A stretch of DNA of 64,000 nt from Promethearchaeota archaeon (lineage in GTDB: Archaea; Asgardarchaeota; Lokiarchaeia; Sigyniarchaeales; SOKP01), in assembly GCA_019058245.1 (NCBI GenBank), contig JAHPZJ010000013.1, positions 406,289 through 470,288 on the forward strand, in the 5' to 3' direction. Positions 35,909 through 44,454 of the stretch are shown here, piece by piece. The translations under genes and the position numbers were made by a program. A model generated the notes under the pieces. The model was not told the origin of the DNA and ran no database searches. It saw only the letters and a list, made by a program, of their open reading frames with translations. Each line of letters starts with the position of its first letter. The first letter of the stretch is position 1.

Positions 35909-36724
35909 GTGTTCAAAAGAAAAGTAAAAATTTTTAGACTAAAAAGAGATAAGAAAGAAGAAATTGATGATATTGTTTTATATGAAACCCCAATTGATAT
36001 ATATGTTAACTCTGAAAAAATTGTAAATATCATCTGTTTAGCTAATAATTTAAAAGAACTTTCAGTAGGATTTTTATTTTCGGTCGGTATTATTAATTCT
36101 ATTAATGATATAAAAAATATCAGGCTTAATGAATTAGAAAACACGGTAAAAATCAATCTAAATGATAATATTAAATTTAGTATTGATCAACTCGAAATTA
36201 ATCCTATTAGTCGGGTTGTAGATACCACATGTGGAATTTCAACACCATGGCGTGATACAATTAAAAGAAGTTTGGAAGAAGCTAAAGTTAAAGAAGAGTT
36301 AAAATCAAAATCCAATATAAAAATAAAACCAATTACAATTTTTTCAGCAATAAAGGAAATGCAAATATCTACTCCTTTATATAGAGAAACAGGTGGATGC
36401 CATGGTGCTGCTATTTTTGACTTTAACGGAAAACCTTTAAGTGTTAAAGAAGATATTGGACGACACAATGCAATTGATAAAGTTATTGGAGATTTACTTA
36501 TAAAAGAACATGATTTTGAAAATATATTTTTAACTTCCACTGGACGATTAACGGGAGATTCTGTTTTAAAAGCAATTCGAGCAAAAATTCCCATAGTGGC
36601 TTCTATTTCAGCTGCAATTGAATCTGGGATTAAATTAGCTTTTGCTTATGGAATTACATTGATAGGTTTTGCACGAGGTTCCAGAATGAACATTTATACT
36701 CATCCTTATAGAATTGATTTTTAA
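35909..36724 (+). CDS. fdhD: Formate dehydrogenase accessory sulfurtransferase FdhD
   Basis: 271 residues from a GTG start. Family landmarks: ETPIDIYVNSEKIVNI near the N-terminus, LSVGFLFSVGII, YRETGGCHGAAIF, VKEDIGRHNAIDKVIGD, STGRLTGDSVLKAI. FdhD passes sulfur from a cysteine desulfurase to the Mo/W cofactor of formate-dehydrogenase-like enzymes. The usual catalytic loop has two cysteines (CGxCG); here it reads TTCGIST, so only Cys108 remains and Ser111 replaces the second. Position after fwdGFDBC suggests it matures FwdB or the molybdoenzyme at 11766-14081. Confidence 0.9.
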   Translation: MFKRKVKIFRLKRDKKEEIDDIVLYETPIDIYVNSEKIVNIICLANNLKELSVGFLFSVGIINSINDIKNIRLNELENTVKINLNDNIKFSIDQLEINPISRVVDTTCGISTPWRDTIKRSLEEAKVKEELKSKSNIKIKPITIFSAIKEMQISTPLYRETGGCHGAAIFDFNGKPLSVKEDIGRHNAIDKVIGDLLIKEHDFENIFLTSTGRLTGDSVLKAIRAKIPIVASISAAIESGIKLAFAYGITLIGFARGSRMNIYTHPYRIDF

Positions 36725-36856
36725 TCTTTAATCTTCCAATTTTTGGAAAAATAATTCAAATTTTATATTGATACCAATATTTTTTTTAAAAAGATATCAT
36801 TTAATTTCAATTATCATTTTTAAAAGGTTATCTCATAAAAGAAAAAATATAGAAAG

Positions 36857-38302
36857 ATGTTGTTAAGTGAAATTATAATACTTTCATGCTTTATTGGAGT
36901 AATTTTTTTTATAATAACCGAAAAGATGAATAGGGCAATTGTGTCATTATTAGGTGCTATAATAACATACTTTGTCCTAATATTTCTTGAAAAGCTAAAT
37001 TTTTCAGTAATAGTTGATCTACTATTTAGTTCTGAGAAAGAAGGTTTTGTAAATTTACATTCTTTAATTTTGATTATAGGGATGATGATGATTGTACAAA
37101 TCTCACATGAGGCGGGAACTTTTCAATTTATTGCAGGAAAACTTATTAAATTGTCAAGAGGAAAGCCTATTCATCTAATGATTATATTTTGTTGTGTAAC
37201 CGTACTTATATCAGCTATTTTGAATAATATTTTAACAGTTATTATCATAATACCTTTAACTATTACAGTTTCAAGAATTTTAAACATAAATCCTTCCCCC
37301 TATATTCTTACTCAAGCAATATTAGTAAATATCGGGGGCACAGTTTTTTCAATTTCCTCAATTCCAAACATTTTAATCACAACTTATGCAAAAATAGAAT
37401 TTATAGAATTTTTTGTTAATATAGGTTTAATTTCCTTTATAATTTTTATATTTACTCTAGCATTTTTCATTCTAATTTATAAAAACGAGTTAAAAATACC
37501 AGAGGAAGGAGTAAAAGCATTGAAGGAGTTTGATGTTTGGAATGTTGTTCAAAATAAAAGGTTATTATATCAATCATTAATCTCTTTAATTGTTCTATTA
37601 ACATTACTCACAGTCGTTCCTTCTTCAATTCTTTCTCCTGATATCATTGCTTTATCAATTGCTTTAATTTTAATCATAATAACAAGATTTGAACCAAAGG
37701 AAATTATAAGCAAAATAGATTTTGAATTGATTTTCTATTTATTAGGTATTTTTATCATTGTTGGAGGATTAGAAATAACCGGAGCTACGGAAGTTTTAGG
37801 CTCTTTTATATTAAATATAGGAGGAAATAATCTTTTTTTTCAACTCCTATTGATTCTTTGGTTTTCAGCTTATCTAAGTAGTTGTATTGATAATATCCCA
37901 ATTACTAAGGTATTGATCCCAGTGGCAAATACTATGACAGAAACAGCCTCGTTATTTAATCGAAAACAAATTTTTTATAGTCTTGCACTAGGAGCAAATT
38001 GGGGAGACAATTTGACTCCCTTAGGTGATAATATTCTTGTAATGAATATTGCAGAGCAAAATAAACGTCCTATCACTTTCAAATCCTTTTTCAAATTGGG
38101 GTTTATTACAACAAATTACCAATTATTAATTATTTCAATCTATTATTGCTTACTTTTTTATCTTCAAATTGGGATTATAATTATAGGTTTTGTAAGTATA
38201 ATTATAATAGTAATCTATAGTTTGAATAAATTTGGTTCGCAAAAAATCAGATTTCAAATCCATTCTTTTAGTAATAAGTTAAGAGAAATTATAACAAGGT
38301 GA
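36857..38302 (+). CDS. Ion transporter (IT) superfamily protein, ArsB/NhaD/SLC13-like
   Basis: 481 residues with about 11-12 hydrophobic spans. The two re-entrant hairpin regions of the IT fold are visible as inverted repeats: ISAILNNILTVIIIIPLTI with NIGGTVFSISSIPNILI in the first half, and CIDNIPITKVLIPVA with LGANWGDNLTPLGDNILV in the second. These conserved Asn-Asn/Gly-Asn-Pro-type elements form the ion and substrate site. The family includes arsenite exporters, Na+/H+ antiporters (NhaD) and Na+/dicarboxylate carriers, and I cannot choose between them. A Roadblock gene follows 7 bases downstream and is probably co-translated. Confidence 0.85.
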   Translation: MLLSEIIILSCFIGVIFFIITEKMNRAIVSLLGAIITYFVLIFLEKLNFSVIVDLLFSSEKEGFVNLHSLILIIGMMMIVQISHEAGTFQFIAGKLIKLSRGKPIHLMIIFCCVTVLISAILNNILTVIIIIPLTITVSRILNINPSPYILTQAILVNIGGTVFSISSIPNILITTYAKIEFIEFFVNIGLISFIIFIFTLAFFILIYKNELKIPEEGVKALKEFDVWNVVQNKRLLYQSLISLIVLLTLLTVVPSSILSPDIIALSIALILIIITRFEPKEIISKIDFELIFYLLGIFIIVGGLEITGATEVLGSFILNIGGNNLFFQLLLILWFSAYLSSCIDNIPITKVLIPVANTMTETASLFNRKQIFYSLALGANWGDNLTPLGDNILVMNIAEQNKRPITFKSFFKLGFITTNYQLLIISIYYCLLFYLQIGIIIIGFVSIIIIVIYSLNKFGSQKIRFQIHSFSNKLREIITR

Positions 38303-38309
38303 AAGTAAA

Positions 38310-38942
38310 ATGGTATTTAAAAATATTCAAAGAATAAAGGCTGCTTTGCCAGAAGTCAAATATGTTGCTATGTTCTATAATAATGGTACTATTTTTCAAA
38401 CCACATTTGAACAAGAGATTAATATTCCAAAATTGGGTGAAAATTTAGCTGAAATATTAAATCATATAAAAAAACTTTATGAAATTTGTAATTATAATTT
38501 TGAAGATTATAAAAAAGTTATTTTTGAAACTGATGATATTTCGATTATTATTTTAAAACTTGGTGAAGATAGTAATATTGCTCTTTTTTTCAAGAAAGAG
38601 GAAGAAAAAGAATTAAAATTAACTGCAATAAAAAGATATATGAATCGAATCGAAGAATTAATCGATATGGATGAAAAGGAACTGATAATTCAAGAGATAA
38701 TAGCAAAAGAAGAAGAAATCAAACATTTAAAAGAAGATCTTTCCATAAAAAAAGAAGAAATTAAAAAATTAAATGTAAATTTAGAAGAGTTGGAAGAAGC
38801 TATAATCGAGGGTGATAAAAAGAAAATATCTAAAGAAATAAATAATCTAGAAAATGATTGTATAAACTTAAGTAATGATATTGAAAAAATTAATATTTTA
38901 ATTGACCAATTAAAAGAAAAAATAGAAAAAGGCAATAAATAA
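38310..38942 (+). CDS. Roadblock/LC7-like domain with C-terminal coiled coil
   Basis: 210 residues. Residues ~1-100 fit the Roadblock/LC7 fold in order of elements: long first helix, ALPEVKYVAMFYNNGTIFQT (two strands), helix NLAEILNHIKKLYEIC, then KVIFETDDISIIILKLGED and SNIALFF. Residues ~125-208 are a charged heptad coiled coil (EEEIKHLKEDLSIKKEEIKK and on). Roadblock proteins bind small GTPases as dimers in eukaryotes and in Myxococcus MglB, and are numerous in Asgard archaea. No GTPase gene is nearby. GGTG stands before the ATG, 7 bases after the transporter stop. Confidence 0.72.
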   Translation: MVFKNIQRIKAALPEVKYVAMFYNNGTIFQTTFEQEINIPKLGENLAEILNHIKKLYEICNYNFEDYKKVIFETDDISIIILKLGEDSNIALFFKKEEEKELKLTAIKRYMNRIEELIDMDEKELIIQEIIAKEEEIKHLKEDLSIKKEEIKKLNVNLEELEEAIIEGDKKKISKEINNLENDCINLSNDIEKINILIDQLKEKIEKGNK

Positions 38943-38966
38943 GGGTAAAATGGTTAATAATTTATC

Positions 38967-39161
38967 CTAAATTATTTCTTGGATAGTTCCTAAAATTAAA
39001 GGTATTAAAAGAATTAGTATTATCCCTATTATCGCTAGAAAAATAAACAAACCATTGGTTTTTTTTTTCCTTTCTTCAATAAATACCTTTATCAATATTA
39101 TTAGAGATATTACTAAAAGTCCAAATAAAAGCACTAATAGAATTATTGATTGATCTATCAT
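38967..39161 (-). CDS. Small two-span membrane protein
   Basis: 64 residues, almost all in two hydrophobic spans (IILLVLLFGLLVISLIILIK and GLFIFLAIIGIILILLIPLI) joined by a basic loop (EERKKKTN), which by the positive-inside rule faces the cytoplasm. AGAGGAT lies before the ATG, and the hydrophobic pattern is too regular for a chance frame. Function unknown. It is convergent with the Roadblock gene and follows the lpd gene direction. Confidence 0.6.
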   Translation of the reverse strand: MIDQSIILLVLLFGLLVISLIILIKVFIEERKKKTNGLFIFLAIIGIILILLIPLILGTIQEII

Positions 39162-39255
39162 TATTTTTATCCTCTAATTACTACTATTGATCATTTGTTC
39201 CTTTTTTTAATCATATCAATTAATTTCTCAATTCGATTAATCGCATTTAATAATA

Positions 39256-40830
39256 TTAACTTACTTTTAACTTAATTAATCCATATTTTTTCAATTTTTC
39301 ACTTTGTGCAAATTGTCTAATCATATCTTCTTTCAAATCTACTTTTTGTTTTATATGACGTCGAGCGCGATGAATTGATAATCCATAAACATCTTCTGCA
39401 GCTTCTAAAACCATTTCTGATAAAGTAGGATGACTATGGACAGTATTTGTTATGTCATAAATTGTTAACCCATTCTTCATAGCAAGAGCAATTTCTGCAA
39501 TTAATTCTGATGCAGAAACTCCAATACAAGAAGCCCCCAGAATGACATCAGTTTCTTCATCAGTAATAATCATTAAAAAGCCCTCATCTTCACCCATGCA
39601 TTTAGCTTTCCCTAAAGATGCATATCCAAATTTTCCAGTTCTTATTTTTATGCCTCTATCTTCAAGAAATTTTGATTTATACCCAACAGATCCAATTTCA
39701 AATGCAGTAAAAATCGAAGCAGGAATCACGGAATAATCTGCTACTACGGAAAATGTATCAAAATTTCCAATACTACTAAGAGCATTAAACACTGCGATAT
39801 CGCCCTCATAAGTTGCAACATGCGCTAACATAACACCTCCAGTTACATCTCCAATAGCATAAATTCCTTTCTGTGTTGTCTCTAATGTAGATGGATTCAC
39901 TTGAATTTTGCCTTGATTAATTTCTATATTCATATTTTCTAATCCAAGATCTTCAATATTAGCTGTACGTCCTACGGAAATAAAACAAACATCTGCCTCA
40001 TAAGTAAACTTTTCAATTTTATCAAGTTCTACCTGTGGATTTTTCGAAGTACATGTTATTACTTTAACTTTTGTATCATCAGATTCAATTCTTAGAATAT
40101 TTTGATTCTCAATAATTTCTACTCCCATGATATTAAACTTCTTTTTAAGTTCACGAATAATTAAAGGTTCTTCAATAGCGAGAATTGAAGGCAAGTATTC
40201 CAAAATTGTAACTTTAGAACCAAATCTATTAAATATATTCGCAAATTCACAGCCTATGACTCCACCACCAATAATTAGAATCTCTTTTGGAGCTAGATTA
40301 AAGTCAGGAGCAAGGATATCATCGCTTGTTAAAATCTGTTTATGATCAATATTAAAAGAAGGTATTAACTTAGGTCTTGATCCAGTTGCAATAATAATAC
40401 GTTTACCTTTTATTGTTTTTGTATCTTTTCTTTTTATCTCAACAATGAAACCATCCTCAAAATTACCCTCTGTAATACAACCAACTCCATAAAATAAAGC
40501 AATCTTTCTCTGTTTAATTAAGGCTTCAATACCTGAAATCAGTTCCTTTACTATTGAATTCTTCCGAACAACAGCATTTTTGAAATTTGGAGAAATTTCG
40601 CCCTTAATATCAACTCCAAAATCCTTAGAATGACGTTCAATATTTTCAATTAGTTTTGCTGAGCTAAAAAGAGCTTTGGTTGGAATACATCCTCGATTTA
40701 AACAAGTACCACCTACACTTTCTTTTTCAATTAAAGCAACTTTAGCATCATATTGTGCTGCGCGAATTGCAGCATGATAACCACCTGGACCAGCGCCAAT
40801 TATTATAATATCATATAATATCTCTTCCAA
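39256..40830 (-). CDS. Dihydrolipoamide dehydrogenase-like flavoprotein
   Basis: 524 residues. FAD motif GAGPGGYHAA at 13-22; redox-active disulfide GGTCLNRGCIPTK (Cys43, Cys48); NAD motif GGGVIGCEFAN; second FAD motif YAIGDVTGGVMLAHVATYEG; and HSHPTLSEMVLEAAED with the catalytic His/Glu pair. Longer than the usual ~465 residues by a lysine-rich C-terminal extension (RRHIKQKVDLKEDMIRQFA). The family reoxidises dihydrolipoamide of 2-oxoacid dehydrogenases or glycine cleavage H protein; no such partner is in the window, so a role with glycine cleavage elsewhere, or as a different disulfide reductase, is open. Confidence 0.9.
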   Translation of the reverse strand: MEEILYDIIIIGAGPGGYHAAIRAAQYDAKVALIEKESVGGTCLNRGCIPTKALFSSAKLIENIERHSKDFGVDIKGEISPNFKNAVVRKNSIVKELISGIEALIKQRKIALFYGVGCITEGNFEDGFIVEIKRKDTKTIKGKRIIIATGSRPKLIPSFNIDHKQILTSDDILAPDFNLAPKEILIIGGGVIGCEFANIFNRFGSKVTILEYLPSILAIEEPLIIRELKKKFNIMGVEIIENQNILRIESDDTKVKVITCTSKNPQVELDKIEKFTYEADVCFISVGRTANIEDLGLENMNIEINQGKIQVNPSTLETTQKGIYAIGDVTGGVMLAHVATYEGDIAVFNALSSIGNFDTFSVVADYSVIPASIFTAFEIGSVGYKSKFLEDRGIKIRTGKFGYASLGKAKCMGEDEGFLMIITDEETDVILGASCIGVSASELIAEIALAMKNGLTIYDITNTVHSHPTLSEMVLEAAEDVYGLSIHRARRHIKQKVDLKEDMIRQFAQSEKLKKYGLIKLKVS

Positions 40831-40902
40831 ATTTAATCAATTTACATTTTAATTGAATTCTAAATATATAAAATAAAAAAAATTTAGTAATTAAATAATT
40901 GA

Positions 40903-41556
40903 TTATGCAGGTCTGATTTTTTCACGTTCGGCTAATTTCTCTGAGAGTTCTTTCTTAAGGTCTGCTAATTTATTTTGTTTTGTTGTCAAGTTTTTATTTA
41001 TTTCCAATGCTTCAGTTTCAAATTTAGTTAAACCTTTCTGAATTTTAAGATATGCTTCCTCTGCTTTAGAAATTTTCTCTTCAATGGCATGGTTATTTAC
41101 TAATTTTACATAATCAAGTTGTTTTTTTCCTAATAACTCGCGTTCCTTAGCTTCTTCAATTTTTTTATTTGCAAGTTTAACAGTTACTTCAGCAATTTCT
41201 GTCTCGATTCCTGCAATCTTTCGTTGAGTTTCAGCTATCTTTATTTGAATCCCAGCAACTCTTTCATTGTAAACCGATTGATTTTTTTCCGCTTTTAAAA
41301 TATCTTCACCAATTTTCAAAACATTTTTTACTTTTTCTTTTTTTTCAATTACTTTCCTACTTCTCTCTGCTAAATTCTCGCGTATTTTTGCTAATTCAAT
41401 TTCATTTTTAACAAGCATTTCCCTAGCTTTAGCTCTTTTTACGTTTTGGTTAGCTAAAGCTTTCATGTTATTAGCTGTTTCCTTTTCTCCTTTTGCCATA
41501 TTTAGATGCTCATTAGCCAAATTTTCAATTTTTTTAACATCTTCCAATATTTCCAT
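40903..41556 (-). CDS. Coiled-coil protein, paralogue A
   Basis: 217 residues, almost entirely charged helix with alanine/leucine heptads (MAKGEKETANNMKALANQNV, VAGIQIKIAETQRKIAGIET, KQNKLADLKKELSEKLAERE). No globular domain or membrane segment. It lies 36 bases after the second hsp20 on the same strand, with GAGGTG 7 bases before the ATG, so the two are probably co-expressed. The protein at 44455-45123 is its paralogue: both share A-KARE-L, Y-E, VAGIQ-KIA, and end in DLKKELS-K-AEREKIR. Function not recognised; a scaffold or stress-bundle role would be a guess. Confidence 0.72.
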   Translation of the reverse strand: MEILEDVKKIENLANEHLNMAKGEKETANNMKALANQNVKRAKAREMLVKNEIELAKIRENLAERSRKVIEKKEKVKNVLKIGEDILKAEKNQSVYNERVAGIQIKIAETQRKIAGIETEIAEVTVKLANKKIEEAKERELLGKKQLDYVKLVNNHAIEEKISKAEEAYLKIQKGLTKFETEALEINKNLTTKQNKLADLKKELSEKLAEREKIRPA

Positions 41557-41592
41557 TGTTTACACCTCTTAGTATTTATTTTTAAAAAATTG

Positions 41593-42150
41593 TTAACTTA
41601 TTATTATTTCCTTTTTTTCCCTTTTTTCAATTTCTTTCTTAGGAATTCTTATTTTCAAAACACCTTTATCTATATTTGCTTCAATCCTATCTTCGTCTGA
41701 ATTTTCAGGTAAATTAAAGCATCTGTAATATCTAGAGCTTCGAAACTCTTTTCTTATTAATTCACCTTCTTTTTCCTCTTTTTTTTCTTCTTTAGTTTCT
41801 CCTTTAATCTCTAAATTACCTTCTTGAATTGTAATTTCGATATCTTTTTTTTGAAGTCCAGGTATCTCTGCTTCAATGTTAAAACTACTTTCATCTTCAG
41901 TAATATTTGTTAACGGTGTTCTGAATAGTGGTTCATTTTCCATCAATCTCAGACTTAATGGATGTGTTCTTTTGGATGAAAAAGGCCAATACCAATCATC
42001 AAAAAATCCTCTTGTCAAATCATCAAAATATCGATCCATTCGTTGAAATAATGAGAATGGGCTTTCTCTCCTTATTGCTAATTCTTTTGACTGTTGTTCC
42101 TTTTTCTCATCTTTTCCTTTTTTACTTTTTTTAATCTCAACTACTTCTAT
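41593..42150 (-). CDS. Small heat shock protein Hsp20 (second copy), probable ATA start
   Basis: 185 residues when read from the ATA at 42150. The part ELAIRRESPFSLFQRMDRYF matches the N-terminus of the first Hsp20 (REITVRRESPFSLFQEMDRL), so translation must begin upstream of the ATG at 42039. In that upstream stretch there is no ATG, GTG or TTG in frame, and a TAA lies immediately before the ATA. GAGGTG (42157-42162) stands 6 bases before ATA, the same site and spacing as in the first copy before its ATG. The alpha-crystallin domain runs from NITEDESSFNIEAEIPGLQK to GVLKIRIPKK; a C-terminal I-I-I replaces the I-E-I anchor. It lacks the palindrome seen upstream of copy 1. Confidence 0.88.
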   Translation of the reverse strand: MEVVEIKKSKKGKDEKKEQQSKELAIRRESPFSLFQRMDRYFDDLTRGFFDDWYWPFSSKRTHPLSLRLMENEPLFRTPLTNITEDESSFNIEAEIPGLQKKDIEITIQEGNLEIKGETKEEKKEEKEGELIRKEFRSSRYYRCFNLPENSDEDRIEANIDKGVLKIRIPKKEIEKREKKEIIIS

Positions 42151-42238
42151 TTATAACACCTCATTTTTATTTTTAGTCTTTTTAAATTTTATAAAATGAA
42201 TTTTTAAGAATAATATATTTTAGTTGTAATATTTCCGA

Positions 42239-42442
42239 TTAACTATATATATCGTCAAAATTTTCTGAATCTTCTTCATTATCTTCATCTTCATCATCCT
42301 CATCTTCATCATCATCCTCATCCTCATCCTCATCTTCATCATCATCCTCATCCTCATCCTCATCTTCATCGTAATACCCATCATTTTCATAATCATATAA
42401 TTTCTTCTTTTTCTTTTCCTTTTCTTTGGTTTTTCCTCTCAT
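42239..42442 (-). CDS. Small protein with a long Asp/Glu tail
   Basis: 67 residues: basic start (MRGKTKEKEKKKKK), a tyrosine-rich middle (YDYENDGYYDED), then about 40 residues almost wholly D and E, ending DDIYS. AGAGGA precedes the ATG. The DNA is a TCATCC/TCTTCA microsatellite, so length may vary between strains. Reading frames of such repeats can be open by chance, but the non-repeat ends and the ribosome site support a gene. Histone-chaperone-like or cation-binding roles are speculation. Confidence 0.5.
   Translation of the reverse strand: MRGKTKEKEKKKKKLYDYENDGYYDEDEDEDEDDDEDEDEDEDDDEDEDDEDEDNEEDSENFDDIYS
42285..42372. repeat. TCATCC/TCTTCA microsatellite
   Basis: A run of degenerate trinucleotide TCA/TCC/TCT units (GAT/GAA/GAG on the other strand) that encodes the acidic tail of the small protein at 42239-42442. 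A unit of about 30 bases, beginning TTCATCATCATCCTCATCCT, appears twice in tandem, so slippage on two scales has occurred. Confidence 0.8.
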
Positions 42443-42617
42443 TATAAGTTAATTTCCTCTTTCTTTTTCTAGTTTAATTATTATTACTCTTAATGATTAC
42501 ATAGTATTTAAATGTTCTCAAATGAAAACATATATAAGGATCGATAGCTATATATACTTTGATATCGTTTCCTTATATAGAAACTGAAAATCAAAATAAG
42601 AATTCTTATTATATTTT

Positions 42618-43190
42618 ATGATGTCTAAAAAAATTCCTAAAAAAAAAAGTAATTTTCTTGGGTTTAGGCTTTCTGAAGAAGTACTTGATAAATTAGAATT
42701 GATTGCAAAACAAGAAAATAAGACGCGTGGATTAATTGCTAAAGATGCTATTGAACAATGGCTTAACTTAGAACTATTCAATCAAACTAATCAAATGATG
42801 ATGATATCAAAGTCTATTTTCTCCAAGATTCTTTCTAAATTAGATGAGCAATCTTTGGAGATTATAGCTAAAGATTTTGCTAATTTATTTTCAGATATAA
42901 TGAAATTTTCAACAGCAAAACCAATGAATGAAGATAATTTGAAATTATATACAACTTTTTTGATTAATTTTTTTGGAAAAAGTGGATTAAAATGGTTTAA
43001 TACACTTGATATTCAAAAGAGGGATAATATCTTCATCTTTAGAGGTTTACATGATATGGATGAGGTTTATTCAAAATTCTTCACACAATTTTATAAATAT
43101 CTCTTATCTGAATATTTTAACTTAGAATTTACTACAAAAATTGAAGATACAACCTCTAACTTAATTCATCTCGAGTTTAAAATGAAATAG
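42618..43190 (+). CDS. Ribbon-helix-helix-type N-terminal domain protein
   Basis: 190 residues. The basic lead (KKIPKKKS) and NFLGFRLSEEVLDKLELIAK followed by TRGLIAKDAIEQWLNL fit the strand-helix-helix pattern of Arc/MetJ-type DNA-binding domains (~residues 10-52). The remaining ~140 residues are of unknown fold, with helical parts (LDEQSLEIIAKDFANLFSDI) and strands near the end (LEFTTKIEDTTSNLIHLEFK); they may sense a ligand or hold a dimer. The next gene, a GNAT acetyltransferase, starts 18 bases downstream, so the two could be an operon. No target site was identified. Confidence 0.7.
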   Translation: MMSKKIPKKKSNFLGFRLSEEVLDKLELIAKQENKTRGLIAKDAIEQWLNLELFNQTNQMMMISKSIFSKILSKLDEQSLEIIAKDFANLFSDIMKFSTAKPMNEDNLKLYTTFLINFFGKSGLKWFNTLDIQKRDNIFIFRGLHDMDEVYSKFFTQFYKYLLSEYFNLEFTTKIEDTTSNLIHLEFKMK

Positions 43191-43208
43191 AGGTTACTTT
43201 GATAAAAT

Positions 43209-43865
43209 ATGAATAATAAAATTGATAAAAAAGGAAAGTTAAGAAAATATTTCTTAACCTTAGAAAAAAATTCTAAGAATTTAGAGAAATTAGAAAATGT
43301 AAAAGAAAGTTTTGATATTGGAATGAACTATATCCAAATGGTTTTACCAGTAAAAAAAATAACAAAAGAAGCAGAAAATATTCTAAAAGAAAATGTAGAT
43401 CATAATATTCTTCGAGCACAAATAAGGGAAGTTAAAGAAAAAGATCTTGAAATTTTTGTGAATCTCTATAATAAAGCTTGGTTAACTTCTCATGAACCTT
43501 TTAGAGCTTTAACTATACATGATTTGGGAAGTTTATATCCTGTCCCCAATTTGATAATGTTCATTGCTAGCGTTTATGGAATTGATGCTGGCTTTATGAT
43601 ACTTGATTTTGAAGGTTCAGAAAAAGAATTTGGAATTATTGTAGCAATGGGAGTAATACCACGTTTTCAGAGAAGAGGTCTTGGAAAAATCATGGCTCTT
43701 TCGGCATGGGAATTTTTTAAAAATAGAAATGTCGTTGAATTGAGAAGTGAGGTTTATATTAATAATAATGTATCTTATAATTTTTTAAAATCGTTAGGAT
43801 TTGAAGATAATGGTGTAAATCTTTATAAATCCGAGGATTATAATCTTACAATTTCTAATACTTAA
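43209..43865 (+). CDS. GNAT family N-acetyltransferase
   Basis: 218 residues. N-terminal ~75 residues are helical and family-external. The GNAT core follows: RAQIREVKEKDLEIFVNLYN, IVAMGVIPRFQRRGLGKIMA (acetyl-CoA pyrophosphate loop R-x-x-G-x-G/A), and VYINNNVSYNFLKSLGFEDN as the final helix-strand unit. The family acetylates amines on proteins or small molecules with acetyl-CoA. Linked in operon with the ribbon-helix-helix protein 18 bases upstream. This is not a type II toxin-antitoxin GNAT pair of the usual size: both proteins are too long and the order lacks a short antitoxin. Confidence 0.85.
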   Translation: MNNKIDKKGKLRKYFLTLEKNSKNLEKLENVKESFDIGMNYIQMVLPVKKITKEAENILKENVDHNILRAQIREVKEKDLEIFVNLYNKAWLTSHEPFRALTIHDLGSLYPVPNLIMFIASVYGIDAGFMILDFEGSEKEFGIIVAMGVIPRFQRRGLGKIMALSAWEFFKNRNVVELRSEVYINNNVSYNFLKSLGFEDNGVNLYKSEDYNLTISNT

Positions 43866-44050
43866 GACAATCTAGATTTAAAAAATAAAAATAAAACAAA
43901 AATTTTATAGAAAGTTATAAAAAGCATATATCATGAGTGCACAGAAATTAAAACAAGCAAAAACATCCAAAAAACTTGAATATCTTAACAAGTTTTGAAA
44001 AAAAAATTATATATTAAAATCAAAATTTAAAATTAAAAAAAAAATTAAAA

Positions 44051-44242
44051 ATGATAGCAAGAAAAATTATTGAGGGTTTAGTTGATACGTTTGTATATGT
44101 CTACATAAAAAATATCGGTAAAGAATTTGGAGGAATCTTAAAATCTATAAATGAATTTGATAACGTGATTATAGAAGATAAGAATGAAAATCTTATCTAT
44201 ATACCACTTTCAGAAATAAGCGTAATTACAGAGAGAAGATAA
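44051..44242 (+). CDS. Small beta-barrel protein, possibly Sm-like
   Basis: 63 residues. After a short helix (ARKIIEGLVDTFV) the pattern VYIKNIGKEFGGILKSINEF, DNVIIEDKNENLIYIPLSEI and SVITERR gives five probable strands in the order of a short Sm/LSm fold (strand-bend-strand with a conserved Gly, N-E-x-D-N-V, then final strands). The classic Sm2 motif (IRG) reads IPL here, so the call is tentative. Stands alone, with no ribosome site, between the GNAT and coiled-coil genes. 43866-44050 and 44243-44454 hold nothing else recognisable. Confidence 0.5.
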   Translation: MIARKIIEGLVDTFVYVYIKNIGKEFGGILKSINEFDNVIIEDKNENLIYIPLSEISVITERR

Positions 44243-44454
44243 TGCATTCTAAATTCGAGATAGAATTAATTAAATATAGACATAGAATATATAAATAAAC
44301 AAGATGATCTAATAAAGAGAAATTATTTTTTTTTATTATTAATTATTTTAAAATGAAACTGATAATTATAAACTACTAAGATTTAAAGACAAATAAAACT
44401 AAGTTAATTCTAGTATTTAATCCATTTAATAAAAATTTTGAAAGGTAACAAGAG

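Noticed and set aside
42285..42372. CRISPR array
   Set aside because: The repeats are a trinucleotide microsatellite in a coding frame with no spacers; no cas gene is in the window.
42618..43865. GNAT toxin with RHH antitoxin
   Set aside because: Both proteins are too long (190 and 218 residues) and each has extra domains not found in that toxin-antitoxin type.
43933..43998. 21-codon frame beginning MSAQKLKQAK
   Set aside because: Too short and without a ribosome site or other support; composition equals background.
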